Shown: positions 15,977 through 23,473 of the stretch, piece by piece
Numbering within the stretch: position 1 is the stretch's first letter
Layout: every line of letters begins with the position of its first letter
Assembly (NCBI RefSeq): GCF_946479965.1
Contig: NZ_CAMLHX010000055.1
Coordinates: forward strand, 1 to 26,931
From: an uncultured Mucilaginibacter sp.
GTDB lineage: Bacteria; Bacteroidota; Bacteroidia; Sphingobacteriales; Sphingobacteriaceae
DNA length: 26,931 nt
Direction: 5' to 3'
Notes under the pieces: generated by a model
Database searches by the model: none
What the model was told of the DNA's origin: nothing
Seen by the model: the letters and a program-made list of their open reading frames with translations, nothing else
Program-made: the position numbers and the translations under genes

Positions 15977-18742
15977 TTAAAAACGTATGTTATAATTAAC
16001 AAAAGGTATAGCAGCTGCAAAAATAGATAGCTGGTAACCGTTTACCTTACCACCCTCTGATACGTAATATGTTGAATAAGGATTATGTCTTCCTGTTAAA
16101 TTATAGACCCCCACTGTCCATGAACTATGGAACCGCTGGTTAACACGGTGATTGGGTTCAAATGTTGCTGAAAGGTCAAACCTAAAATAGTCTGGTATAC
16201 GATATTGATTACGGTCTGAATAAAAAATACGCTCAGAGCCCGCATAATAAAAACGGGTTATAGGCAAAGTAATTGGCCTGCCTGTGCTGTACACGCCATT
16301 GAAGGATATACTATAACGATGCGAAAATCTATAATTACCTATAAGGTTAACGGCATGGGGTTTATCGTAATTTGCAGGATACCAGTCGCCGCGGTTAATT
16401 AGTTCACCTAAATTTGTATTGTTCTGCTGTAGTAATATCCGCGAATACGTGTAGCTTATCCATCCATTTAATTTACCTGTGGTTTTCTTTAAAAAGAACT
16501 CAACGCCGTATGATTTACCTTTAACCGGTAATACATCATTCTCAATATTGTGGTTTAGCACCAACTTGGCACCACTACGGTAATCAAGGTAATTATCAAG
16601 CGTTTTATAATAAACTTCAACAGATGTTTCTATTGTATTTGATTTAAAGTTGCGATATAGCCCCAAAGATACCTGGCTACCCTTTTGCGGTTTTATATTA
16701 GGATCGCTAAGTTTCCAAACATCCGTTGGCGAAATTGCTGTTGTGTTTGATAGCAGGTGAATGTATTGCCTTAGCGTGTTATAGCTTACTTTAACAGAAA
16801 AATCGTCGGCAAGAATGTAACGTAACGAGGTGCGTATTTCCGGATTAGCATAGGTTTTTATCACACTGTTGTTACCGTACGTGGTACTGCCTGTTACGTT
16901 ATATTGCGTTGTAGGCTGGCCCGGTGCATAGGTATTTATAGTTGCCGGCCCCAGGTAGTTGAACATTGAGAACCGCATACCTAAATTTAATGATAACTTT
17001 GAAGTCACATCCATTTTATCGCCTATATAAAGCGCGCTCTCAAGCGCTTGCTCGGCGGGTACAACATTGGGTGTAACAATTGATTTTTCACCCCAGGGCT
17101 GATTACTGCCCGGATTTAGTCTATATAAAATACTGTTAAAGCCAATATTAAGCGTATTTTTAGTGTTTAGATAATAGTTAAAATCGGTACGCAGATTTAA
17201 CTGTCTAATGTTAAAATCAAATTTATAGGCATTTGCAGGGCTAACATCGCTTTGTATTCCGTACCTGTAATAATCATACCCGCCTGTAAATACGCCATAT
17301 AATTTATTGTTAAAGGTGTGGCGCCATTTTAACGACAAGTTTCTGTTGCCGTAATTATAACTGGTGTCACCATTTAATTTAAAGCCATCACTACTTGTAT
17401 ATGCCGATAAATACAACTGGTTTCTTTCGTTTATCTGGTGGCTGATCCCAAGGTTCAGGTCGTAAAAAGAAGCGCTGCTATTTTTATAAGAGGGTTGCTT
17501 CAGACTTTTAAGTAGCCAGTCGGCATAGGTTGTACGGCCACCAAAAATAAACGAGGTTCTATTGGTATCGATAGGCCCCTCAACATAGAAACGACTGGTA
17601 AGTAAACCCAAGGCCGCTGACCCTGTGTATTTTTTCCGATTGCCTTCGCGATTGGTAACTTCTAACACAGACGATAAACGGCCTCCGTATTTTTCGGGAA
17701 TGGTGCTTTTATATAGCTCCACCTCCTTAACCAGGTCGGGGTCAAAAGCGGAAAAGAACCCGAAAAAGTGGGCGGGATTATATATAGTGGCATCATTAAA
17801 TAATATCAAGTTCTGATCGGCCGCACCGCCCCGCACGTTAAATCCTGTACTGGCCTCGCCAACGCTTTGTACACCTGGCAGGGTCAAAACCACTCTTAGC
17901 ACATCAGTTTCACCAAACACTGTTGGCACCTGTTTTATGCTTTTAATATCTAAACGGGTTACACCCATATCTGTACTACGAACGTTGGCCACTTTTTCGG
18001 CAGATATTTTCACCTCTTTTAAGGTTGTAATCTGCTCTTGCATTTCAATATTAAGTCTACCGTCTCCATATACCAGTAATTGTCGCTTGGTATCTCGCAT
18101 ACCTAAACCTTTTATTATCATGGTGTTAGCACCTTTATTTAACGTCACTGTATAAAAACCAAAAGCGTCTGTTGCTACCCCCTGTTGGGTTGATGGTATG
18201 TAAATACTTGCCCCAACAACCGGTTCTCCTGATTTAACGTCTTTTAAATACCCCGCTACGATAGCTTTGCCGGGCCTAATAGTATTTGTGGGTATACCTA
18301 TAGTGTATATCTTGTTTTCAGATACCGCCTCTACCGCTTTTTCCTTTGCGTCATCGTTTAATTTAGCCGGATCAGTTACACCCACTGCAACAGGTGCATT
18401 GCTCACAGTCCCGGCAAAATATTGGTCAACTATTGTCGCGTCAATAACCCTTGCTTTTGTTAAAAAAACTTGCTTATTGGTAATAGTGTATTTATAGGCT
18501 GTGTTTTTAAACGCCTCGTCTAATATAGCGGTAATGGGTTTTCGCTCCGCAGTTAGCGTTACCCGCAGGCTGTCAAATTGAGCGGCGTCATAATAAAAAT
18601 AATAATCGCTTTGGCTTTCAAGGTCGGTTACCACCTGCTTAATACCCGCCTGTTGAAAGTTAACAGTTACAAGCCTATCCTGCGCAAAAGATGGCGCTAT
18701 GAGAAATAAGAAACTTGTGATAAGGAGATAAAATAATTTCAT
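15977..18742 (-). CDS. STN-type TonB-dependent outer-membrane receptor
   Basis: A 921-aa outer-membrane transporter. Signal peptide 1-20 (ending SFA). STN (secretin/TonB N-terminal) domain about 25-96, with VNFQQAGIKQVVTDLESQS and Tyr-rich DYYFYYD. An unusual acidic/Ala linker of about 60 residues (97-160) follows. A carboxypeptidase-regulatory-like beta-sandwich covers about 162-245 (AGYLKDVKSGEPVVGASIYI). The plug is at about 255-370 (VLRVVLTLPGVQSVGEASTG, FNVRGGAADQNLILFNDATI), then a 22-strand-type barrel ending in NYNIRF, with a C-terminal Phe as expected for barrel insertion. It is not SusC-type; no SusD follows it. It overlaps the preceding gene by 4 bp (ATGA) and is followed by seven DUF4249 copies. 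The substrate is unknown. Confidence 0.93.
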   Translation of the reverse strand: MKLFYLLITSFLFLIAPSFAQDRLVTVNFQQAGIKQVVTDLESQSDYYFYYDAAQFDSLRVTLTAERKPITAILDEAFKNTAYKYTITNKQVFLTKARVIDATIVDQYFAGTVSNAPVAVGVTDPAKLNDDAKEKAVEAVSENKIYTIGIPTNTIRPGKAIVAGYLKDVKSGEPVVGASIYIPSTQQGVATDAFGFYTVTLNKGANTMIIKGLGMRDTKRQLLVYGDGRLNIEMQEQITTLKEVKISAEKVANVRSTDMGVTRLDIKSIKQVPTVFGETDVLRVVLTLPGVQSVGEASTGFNVRGGAADQNLILFNDATIYNPAHFFGFFSAFDPDLVKEVELYKSTIPEKYGGRLSSVLEVTNREGNRKKYTGSAALGLLTSRFYVEGPIDTNRTSFIFGGRTTYADWLLKSLKQPSYKNSSASFYDLNLGISHQINERNQLYLSAYTSSDGFKLNGDTSYNYGNRNLSLKWRHTFNNKLYGVFTGGYDYYRYGIQSDVSPANAYKFDFNIRQLNLRTDFNYYLNTKNTLNIGFNSILYRLNPGSNQPWGEKSIVTPNVVPAEQALESALYIGDKMDVTSKLSLNLGMRFSMFNYLGPATINTYAPGQPTTQYNVTGSTTYGNNSVIKTYANPEIRTSLRYILADDFSVKVSYNTLRQYIHLLSNTTAISPTDVWKLSDPNIKPQKGSQVSLGLYRNFKSNTIETSVEVYYKTLDNYLDYRSGAKLVLNHNIENDVLPVKGKSYGVEFFLKKTTGKLNGWISYTYSRILLQQNNTNLGELINRGDWYPANYDKPHAVNLIGNYRFSHRYSISFNGVYSTGRPITLPITRFYYAGSERIFYSDRNQYRIPDYFRFDLSATFEPNHRVNQRFHSSWTVGVYNLTGRHNPYSTYYVSEGGKVNGYQLSIFAAAIPFVNYNIRF

Positions 18743-19461
18743 AGCGAGATTTGGTCGTAATAGGTTGCAAGTTTTACTATAGCTTGTTCGTTACCGTCCC
18801 TGAAACTAACAGCTCCCGATTTAATGTACTTGTTTAAAGCATCGGCCTTGTCTTTAAACAATTTCAACACATCCCCGCGGGTTTTTACCGGATTATAAAT
18901 GTTATTTTTTTTTATATAAATTTTATTTACATCCGTAAATACTATTTTATAACCTTCTCCGACGTTTATAGTTTCAGAACGTGTTTTATCCCTTTTAGCT
19001 ATAACGCTGCTTTTTCCGGTATAAAGTTCTTCGTAATAACCCTCTTTAGTTGCGTTTTTAACATCATCAAAAGCAATGCGCGCAAAGTTGTGGTTATCTA
19101 ATTTAAAACGAGTTACTTTCTCGGGCCTTAAAACATATTTTGTTTGGCCATCCCGTCGTCGGGCAACAAGTATATCATTAAAACTGTCATACAAAACCGG
19201 AATATTTTTATACACATTTCCTTCATAGGTAATAGTTGCCATTGTCCACGACTTATTGTCCATAAAAAAAACGCTGCCCTTATCGGCACGTAGATCAGCG
19301 TATTCATAGCCGTTAAATACCACAGATTGGTCTCCGGAAATGCTGGTGTAATAAGCTAATGCCGCGTTATAAGCTGTGCTATCAGGTAATTGCTGGGCCA
19401 GGGCACACCGGGAAATTGTAACTAAAAATAAAATAGTTAAAGCCAAAGGTTTTTTGGTCAT
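18739..19461 (-). CDS. Secreted protein of unknown function, first gene of the TonB operon
   Basis: A 240-aa exported protein. Signal peptide at about 1-22 (hydrophobic LALTILFLVTI, cleavage near ALA-QQ). There is no lipobox at a usable position and no later membrane segment. The mature part is beta-rich: FNGYEYADLRADKGSVFF, ITYEGNVYKNIPVLYDSFND, RFKLDNHNFARI. A Lys-rich helical tail follows (VLKLFKDKADALNKYIKSG). I do not recognise a named domain. Its stop overlaps the receptor's ATG by 4 bp, so the two proteins are probably made together. A periplasmic or outer-membrane accessory to the receptor is the simplest guess. Confidence 0.78.
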   Translation of the reverse strand: MTKKPLALTILFLVTISRCALAQQLPDSTAYNAALAYYTSISGDQSVVFNGYEYADLRADKGSVFFMDNKSWTMATITYEGNVYKNIPVLYDSFNDILVARRRDGQTKYVLRPEKVTRFKLDNHNFARIAFDDVKNATKEGYYEELYTGKSSVIAKRDKTRSETINVGEGYKIVFTDVNKIYIKKNNIYNPVKTRGDVLKLFKDKADALNKYIKSGAVSFRDGNEQAIVKLATYYDQISL

Positions 19462-19477
19462 AAAGCAGGTTATTGAT

Positions 19478-19485
19478 CAAACATA
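19478..19485 (-). promoter_or_regulatory. Candidate -7 promoter element of the TonB/DUF4249 operon
   Basis: On the minus strand TATGTTTG matches the Bacteroidota -7 consensus TAnnTTTG exactly and lies 16 bases upstream of the first ATG (19461). That would give a leader of about ten bases. No convincing -33 TTG element is seen at the expected distance. Confidence 0.4.
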
Positions 19486-19727
19486 CAATTTTTTAATTGA
19501 AAAAATAATCATCAACTAAATTTTTAATACATAGCTAAAATTTTGAATATAAAGGCATTTACTACCTAATACAGGCAATAAAGTTAGGCCCGCGTCACTC
19601 AATAGCACTGTGTATTCGGGTTAGCGTAACTTCGCACAAATCCATTTTTAATTGGCGCATTAATCAAAAATTACCATGGGATTAATATTGTGATAAGGGA
19701 TAGCTTTCTCATAGTGATAGGAGCACA

Positions 19728-19817
19728 ATGGACGCGTCAAACCCTAGTCTCAACAAAATTAAATTTTTAGTTGATAGCAAGATCCGATATCGGTTGAGAC
19801 TGATATTTTTAAACTGA
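19728..19817 (+). CDS. Possible 29-aa small ORF
   Basis: ATG at 19728 preceded by GGAG with a four-base gap, unusually good for this window. The frame runs 29 codons (MDASNPSLNKIKFLVDSKIR and then basic/hydrophobic residues) to a TGA at 19815. It lies alone in the 385-bp gap between two minus-strand units. It contains the inverted repeat AGTCTCAAC/GTTGAGACT and its stop lies within a hairpin. It could be a remnant, a leader peptide or chance. The rest of 19486-19727 holds no gene I can support, only a weak inverted repeat, ATTAATC/GATTAAT (19659-19686). Confidence 0.2.
   Translation: MDASNPSLNKIKFLVDSKIRYRLRLIFLN
19746..19801. repeat. Inverted repeat AGTCTCAAC / GTTGAGACT
   Basis: Perfect 9-bp arms (19746-19754 and 19793-19801) separated by 38 bases that contain the small palindrome CGATATCG. 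No T-run follows on either side. It could be a structured RNA element, the edge of a small vanished insertion, or a protein-binding site. Confidence 0.35.
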
Positions 19818-19842
19818 TTAACCTTGTAAAGGCTAATCAGTT
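19812..19842 (-). terminator. Terminator hairpin of the serine hydrolase gene
   Basis: AACTGATTA (19812-19820) pairs perfectly with TAATCAGTT (19834-19842). An inner CCTT/AAGG extends the stem across one mismatch to a three-base loop. On the minus strand the hairpin begins 4 bp after the hydrolase stop and is followed by TTTAAAAAT, a moderate U-tract. Confidence 0.65.
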
Positions 19843-19846
19843 CTTA

Positions 19847-21439
19847 CTATGCTATTTTACCTGTGAGTTCAGGTCGCGGGTCTTTTTGTTTTCTTGCTTC
19901 AACTACACTATTCAATAGTACTAATTTTACACTGCTGCCATCGAAAGTAATGGTGAGCGAGTCACTGTTCACAGTTTCAACCGGGCGATCAACCAGATAC
20001 AGGGTGTTAGCATCCTTCCATGTAGCCATGCCCGCAACTTCCGTACTCACGTCAGGCAGTCCGGGCACCGGGAAAGGTAGCTGCTTATACATCACCTTAC
20101 CGTTTTTAGCTAGCTCCCATTTACCAAAAGCATAATTAAGCTTACGGTCGCCATTGTCATAATGCGCTGTCAGTTCGCAATTATTGTTACTGATATTAAA
20201 TGTTACTGCTTTTGCACCTAATCTGTTGTCGTCTAGTATAAACTTTTTGCCTGAAATAGTGCCCGCCAATGTCGACGAAGGCTGTCCGGCAGGAAAGTTC
20301 ACCTTCAACCCATCTTGCTTACTTTTTAATGTAGCCAGCGCAACGCTGTTAGCCGGTAGTTTGCCTTTTGTAAGCCCCGGCAAAAGTATATCCCAAACAA
20401 AGTCAAGGGTTTGCTGGGTTTTGAAGCTTTCTTCAGTTATGGCAACAACCAAATTTTCATCAGGTAAAATTATTCCAAACTGACCGTAAAGGCCATCAGA
20501 GCGGTAACCGTTATGCTTGGTACGCCAAAACTGGTAGCCATAGCCTTGTTGCCAATCATCCTTTTCCTTAGGCGAGGAGCCGCCAAACGGATTGATTTTA
20601 AAATCCCAATAACTTTTGCTTGATGCTTCTACCCAGGAGGCCGGTATCAATTGCTTACCGTTCCATTTACCTTTATTAAGATATAATTGGCTAAAACTGG
20701 CAATATCTTCGGTACGTACCCGTAGGCCTACCCCACCGGAGTTAATGCCTTGCGGACTAACCTCCCAATCGGCTCCTTCAATTTTTAACGGTTGAAATAT
20801 CCGCGGCGTTAAAAACTCCAGCGCGGTTTTACCAGTAGTTTTTGTTACTATAGCCGATAGCATGTATGTAGCCGAGGTATTATACACATAGTTAGTTCCC
20901 GGCTCAAATTCAACAGGGGTGTCAAAAAACGTTTTGGCCCAGTTAGCCCCACTTAAGTTCGGTGCCGTTTTATGCCCGGTATTCATGGTAAGCAGATGCT
21001 TCACTTTCATGGCAGCCAAATTAGGGCTAACCTGCGCCGGAAGAAGATCCGGGAAGAATTTTGTAACGTTATCTTCAACTGTAAAATGGCCTTCGTTAAT
21101 GGCTAATCCCACAGCACATGATGTAAAGCTTTTGCTTAACGAGTACAAGCTATGTTTGTATTGAGGAGCGTAAGGAGCCCACCATCCTTCGCCTATTACA
21201 AAGCCGTTGCGCATAACCATAATGCTGTGAAAATCAATTTCGCTGGCATCCATCGCGTCAAACAACTTGCTCAGCGCTTCCGATGATACACCCTGTGCTT
21301 CGGGTGTGCTGCGCGGCAGGTTATTAACTCCTTTTGCTGATGCCGGAAATGCCGATAACAGCGACGGCGCTACAACCAAACCAGCTGTACCCCAGCCAAT
21401 TTGTTTAATAAATTTTCTTCTTGGGTTCACTTCTATCAT
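19847..21439 (-). CDS. Tat-exported serine hydrolase, beta-lactamase/PBP4 family
   Basis: A 530-aa protein of the serine beta-lactamase-like superfamily (class C / family VIII esterase / D-alanyl-D-alanine carboxypeptidase type). Tat signal with PRRKFIK (6-12) and a hydrophobic stretch ending ASA at about 35. The catalytic SxxK is SLSK at 100-103 (nucleophile Ser100, Lys103). The second motif is YNT at 186-188, within the family pattern YNTSATYMLSA. The usual KTG/HxG triad is represented by GQFG near residue 320. The segment after about 400 is an extra beta-rich C-terminal domain, so the protein is longer than a plain catalytic domain. It acts outside the cytoplasm on an ester or peptide; there is no basis for calling it an antibiotic-resistance enzyme. 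It is transcribed alone with its own terminator hairpin. Confidence 0.88.
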   Translation of the reverse strand: MIEVNPRRKFIKQIGWGTAGLVVAPSLLSAFPASAKGVNNLPRSTPEAQGVSSEALSKLFDAMDASEIDFHSIMVMRNGFVIGEGWWAPYAPQYKHSLYSLSKSFTSCAVGLAINEGHFTVEDNVTKFFPDLLPAQVSPNLAAMKVKHLLTMNTGHKTAPNLSGANWAKTFFDTPVEFEPGTNYVYNTSATYMLSAIVTKTTGKTALEFLTPRIFQPLKIEGADWEVSPQGINSGGVGLRVRTEDIASFSQLYLNKGKWNGKQLIPASWVEASSKSYWDFKINPFGGSSPKEKDDWQQGYGYQFWRTKHNGYRSDGLYGQFGIILPDENLVVAITEESFKTQQTLDFVWDILLPGLTKGKLPANSVALATLKSKQDGLKVNFPAGQPSSTLAGTISGKKFILDDNRLGAKAVTFNISNNNCELTAHYDNGDRKLNYAFGKWELAKNGKVMYKQLPFPVPGLPDVSTEVAGMATWKDANTLYLVDRPVETVNSDSLTITFDGSSVKLVLLNSVVEARKQKDPRPELTGKIA

Positions 21440-21623
21440 ACTGCAAACAATTAATAATAATAATATCCACTTTGCCTTTGGTTGGCAGTTAATAAATAAA
21501 AATGGATGTGGTTATAATTGGAAAACCTATCAAATATATATAATAACCCGACACAATAATTCGCTATGTATTTAATTAGCGTGCGTATTAAAGATGGCAT
21601 GTATTAACGCATCCTACTTTTAG

Positions 21624-21631
21624 TAAGTTTG
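21624..21631 (+). promoter_or_regulatory. Candidate -7 element before the methyltransferase
   Basis: TAAGTTTG matches TAnnTTTG exactly. It lies only 4 bases before the GTG at 21636. If it is used, the transcript is either leaderless at about that codon or is translated from the ATG at 21684. Confidence 0.3.
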
Positions 21632-21635
21632 AAAA

Positions 21636-22238
21636 GTGAATTCTTTAGATGACTCAGGCGCTGTATTTAATTACCACCGTAACATGGCGGCATTGCATGG
21701 TTCTGATAGCAGCCTGGCGTTGGGTTGGCTTACGACGCGGGATCAACATATACGTTTTGAAGCCTTAACAGGCATAGCCGACCTGAAAGATAAAACTGTT
21801 TTAGATGCAGGTTGCGGTTACGCAGATCTTTTGGCATTTCTGTCACCAGATAATAAGCCCTCTCATTATTATGGCGTTGAACAAATACCAGAACTGATAG
21901 AAGAAGCAAAAAGTCGGTATGAACACATGGACGACGTCACGCTTATAGCACGTAATTTCATGGTGACCGATCTGCCAATGGTAGATTATGTCTTCGCCAG
22001 CGGTTCGCTTAACTATGGCAGTGGCGATAGCGGTTATATTTTTAAGGCGATAAGCAGACTGTTCGAATGCTGCAAGCTGGGCTTGGCTTTTAATTTGTTA
22101 AGATATGTATCTAACATGGGACTATTAGTGGCTTATGAGCCCGACATGATAGTAACCTACTGCCGTACGTTAAGTAACAATGTAATATTGAAGGGGGATT
22201 ACGACGAACATGATTTTACTGTTTGGATGTATCGTTAA
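21636..22238 (+). CDS. Class I SAM-dependent methyltransferase
   Basis: A 200-aa cytoplasmic methyltransferase with a Rossmann fold. The SAM-binding motif I is VLDAGCGYAD at 55-64, followed by YGVEQIPELIEEAKSRY (acidic loop, motif Post I) and the later strand VDYVFASGSLNYG. The start is taken as GTG at 21636, because the preceding residues FNYHRN...ALGW...RDQHIRFEAL match the usual N-terminal pattern of this family. The in-frame ATG at 21684 would give a 184-aa form that keeps the SAM-binding motif. The substrate is unknown. The stop is 3 bp from the stop of the opposing flavin oxidoreductase gene. Confidence 0.85.
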   Translation: MNSLDDSGAVFNYHRNMAALHGSDSSLALGWLTTRDQHIRFEALTGIADLKDKTVLDAGCGYADLLAFLSPDNKPSHYYGVEQIPELIEEAKSRYEHMDDVTLIARNFMVTDLPMVDYVFASGSLNYGSGDSGYIFKAISRLFECCKLGLAFNLLRYVSNMGLLVAYEPDMIVTYCRTLSNNVILKGDYDEHDFTVWMYR

Positions 22239-22253
22239 GCGTTAAGCGTTAAC
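22233..22253. repeat. Tandem 7-mer across two convergent stop codons
   Basis: CGTTAAG, CGTTAAG and CGTTAAC follow one another. The first unit supplies the TAA of the methyltransferase, and the second, read in reverse, the TAA of the flavin oxidoreductase. The two genes end 3 bp apart with no hairpin terminator between them. Confidence 0.6.
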
Positions 22254-23258
22254 AAGCGGAATTACCTTTTCGCCTATCAATTCAATTGATCTCATCAGTT
22301 GCTTGTGCGTCAGCCCCGCATTATCCATCTGGAATGTAAAACGGTCAACTCCACCCAAAGCCTCACTGTGGCGCAACAGTTTCTCGGCAACCCGTTCTGG
22401 CCCGCCAACCACCAAAACACCTTTCGGCGCTATCAGCGAATCAAAATGCGGTCGGGTAACGGGCGGCCAACCGCGCTCTTTGCCAAGCTTCGTCCAAAGC
22501 TCGGCATAACCCGGATAATACTCATCAACGGCCTGCTCATTGGTATTAGAAACATAACCGGGTGAATGCAATCCTACCTTTAATTGTTCAGGCATAAAAC
22601 CCGCTCTTTGGCCCGCCTCACGGTAAAGGTCTACCAATGGTTTAAAGCGATGAGTATCGCCACCAATAATTGCCACCATTAAAGGCAGCCCTAATATGCC
22701 GGCCCGCGCAAATGATGCCGGCGTGCCGCCCACGCCTAACCATATAGGCAGTTTGGCTTGTAAAGCACGAGGATATACAGGTAAATTATCTAACGGTGCC
22801 CTGAATCTTCCTTGCCACGTTACAAATTCAGTGTCTCTTATCTGCAAAAGCAGGTCCAGTTTCTCTTTAAAAAGCGCATCATAATCATTTAAATTAAAAC
22901 CAAATAAGGGATAAGCCTCGATAGATGAACCACGCCCAACTACGATTTCAGCGCGGCCTTTTGATATCAGATCAAGTGTTGCGAAGCTTTGATAAACGCG
23001 TACCGGATCGGCGGCGCTTAGTACCGTTACCGCACTTGTTAAACGTATATTTTTGGTACGTGCGCCGGCGGCGGCCAGGATAACAGCAGTGGCAGAATCC
23101 AGGAATTCTTTTTTGTGATGTTCTCCAATTCCAAACACCGCTAAGCCTGCCTGGTCGGCCAGTTCTATCCGTTCCAGCAGTTGCGCCATGGCATCAACAC
23201 TGCTTAATTGGTTGGAGCCGTACATGGCTGATGCGAAACTGTCTATCCCTATTTCCAT
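22242..23258 (-). CDS. LLM-class flavin-dependent oxidoreductase (luciferase-like)
   Basis: A 338-aa member of the bacterial luciferase-like monooxygenase family, which uses FMN or F420 for oxidations; Bacteroidota members probably use FMNH2. It starts MEIGIDSF at the ATG 23258; a longer frame begins at TTG and is less likely. Family marks are FGIGEHHKKEF (43-53), RLTSAVTVLSAADPVRVYQS, LDLISKGRAEIVVGRGS, PIWLGVGGTPASFARAG, and a C-terminal GGPERVAEKLL. Single-gene unit, with a -7-like element 15-25 bp upstream. The substrate is unknown. Confidence 0.9.
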   Translation of the reverse strand: MEIGIDSFASAMYGSNQLSSVDAMAQLLERIELADQAGLAVFGIGEHHKKEFLDSATAVILAAAGARTKNIRLTSAVTVLSAADPVRVYQSFATLDLISKGRAEIVVGRGSSIEAYPLFGFNLNDYDALFKEKLDLLLQIRDTEFVTWQGRFRAPLDNLPVYPRALQAKLPIWLGVGGTPASFARAGILGLPLMVAIIGGDTHRFKPLVDLYREAGQRAGFMPEQLKVGLHSPGYVSNTNEQAVDEYYPGYAELWTKLGKERGWPPVTRPHFDSLIAPKGVLVVGGPERVAEKLLRHSEALGGVDRFTFQMDNAGLTHKQLMRSIELIGEKVIPLVNA

Positions 23259-23279
23259 AAGTAAACTGTATATAAGGCT

Positions 23280-23287
23280 CAAAAATA
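23280..23287 (-). promoter_or_regulatory. Candidate -7 element of the flavin oxidoreductase gene
   Basis: TATTTTTG on the minus strand fits TAnnTTTG exactly and ends 21 bases before the ATG at 23258, giving a short leader of about 15 bases. No clear -33 element is seen. Confidence 0.4.
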
Positions 23288-23421
23288 CGCAATAGTATAA
23301 CCTTTTTATTTATTAATGTTATTGTAGATATAATATACATATACAATTGACTATTAATATATTAAATAATAACCTATAAACTTATTACGAATATATTAAC
23401 GATTTTAAAGCTCCCTTCAAA

Positions 23422-23444
23422 AGTTCTGTATTTAATACAGAACT
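23422..23444. promoter_or_regulatory. Perfect 23-bp palindrome in the helicase promoter region
   Basis: AGTTCTGTATT (23422-23432) and its exact complement AATACAGAACT (23434-23444) surround a single T. The centre lies about 41 bp before the helicase ATG. It overlaps the place where a -33 element would be, relative to the TATACTTG below, which is a typical operator position. As RNA it would form a 9-bp stem followed by GATTTTTT, so a terminator or attenuator is the alternative. No plus-strand gene upstream needs one. Confidence 0.6.
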
Positions 23445-23455
23445 GATTTTTTACC

Positions 23456-23463
23456 TATACTTG
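23456..23463 (+). promoter_or_regulatory. Candidate -7 element of the helicase gene
   Basis: TATACTTG differs from TAnnTTTG at one position and lies 10 bases before the ATG at 23474. It is placed downstream of the palindrome at 23422-23444. Confidence 0.3.
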
Positions 23464-23473
23464 CGCGCTATCT

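Noticed and set aside
15977..18742. Treating the receptor and DUF4249 genes as a SusC/SusD polysaccharide utilisation locus.
   Set aside because: The receptor lacks SusC-type hallmarks, none of the lipoproteins looks like SusD, and no glycoside hydrolase or polysaccharide lyase gene is in the cluster.
19847..21439. Calling the serine hydrolase an antibiotic-resistance beta-lactamase.
   Set aside because: Only the superfamily motifs SLSK and YNT are visible. The KTG-equivalent is degenerate, the length is atypical and the family includes many esterases and peptidases.
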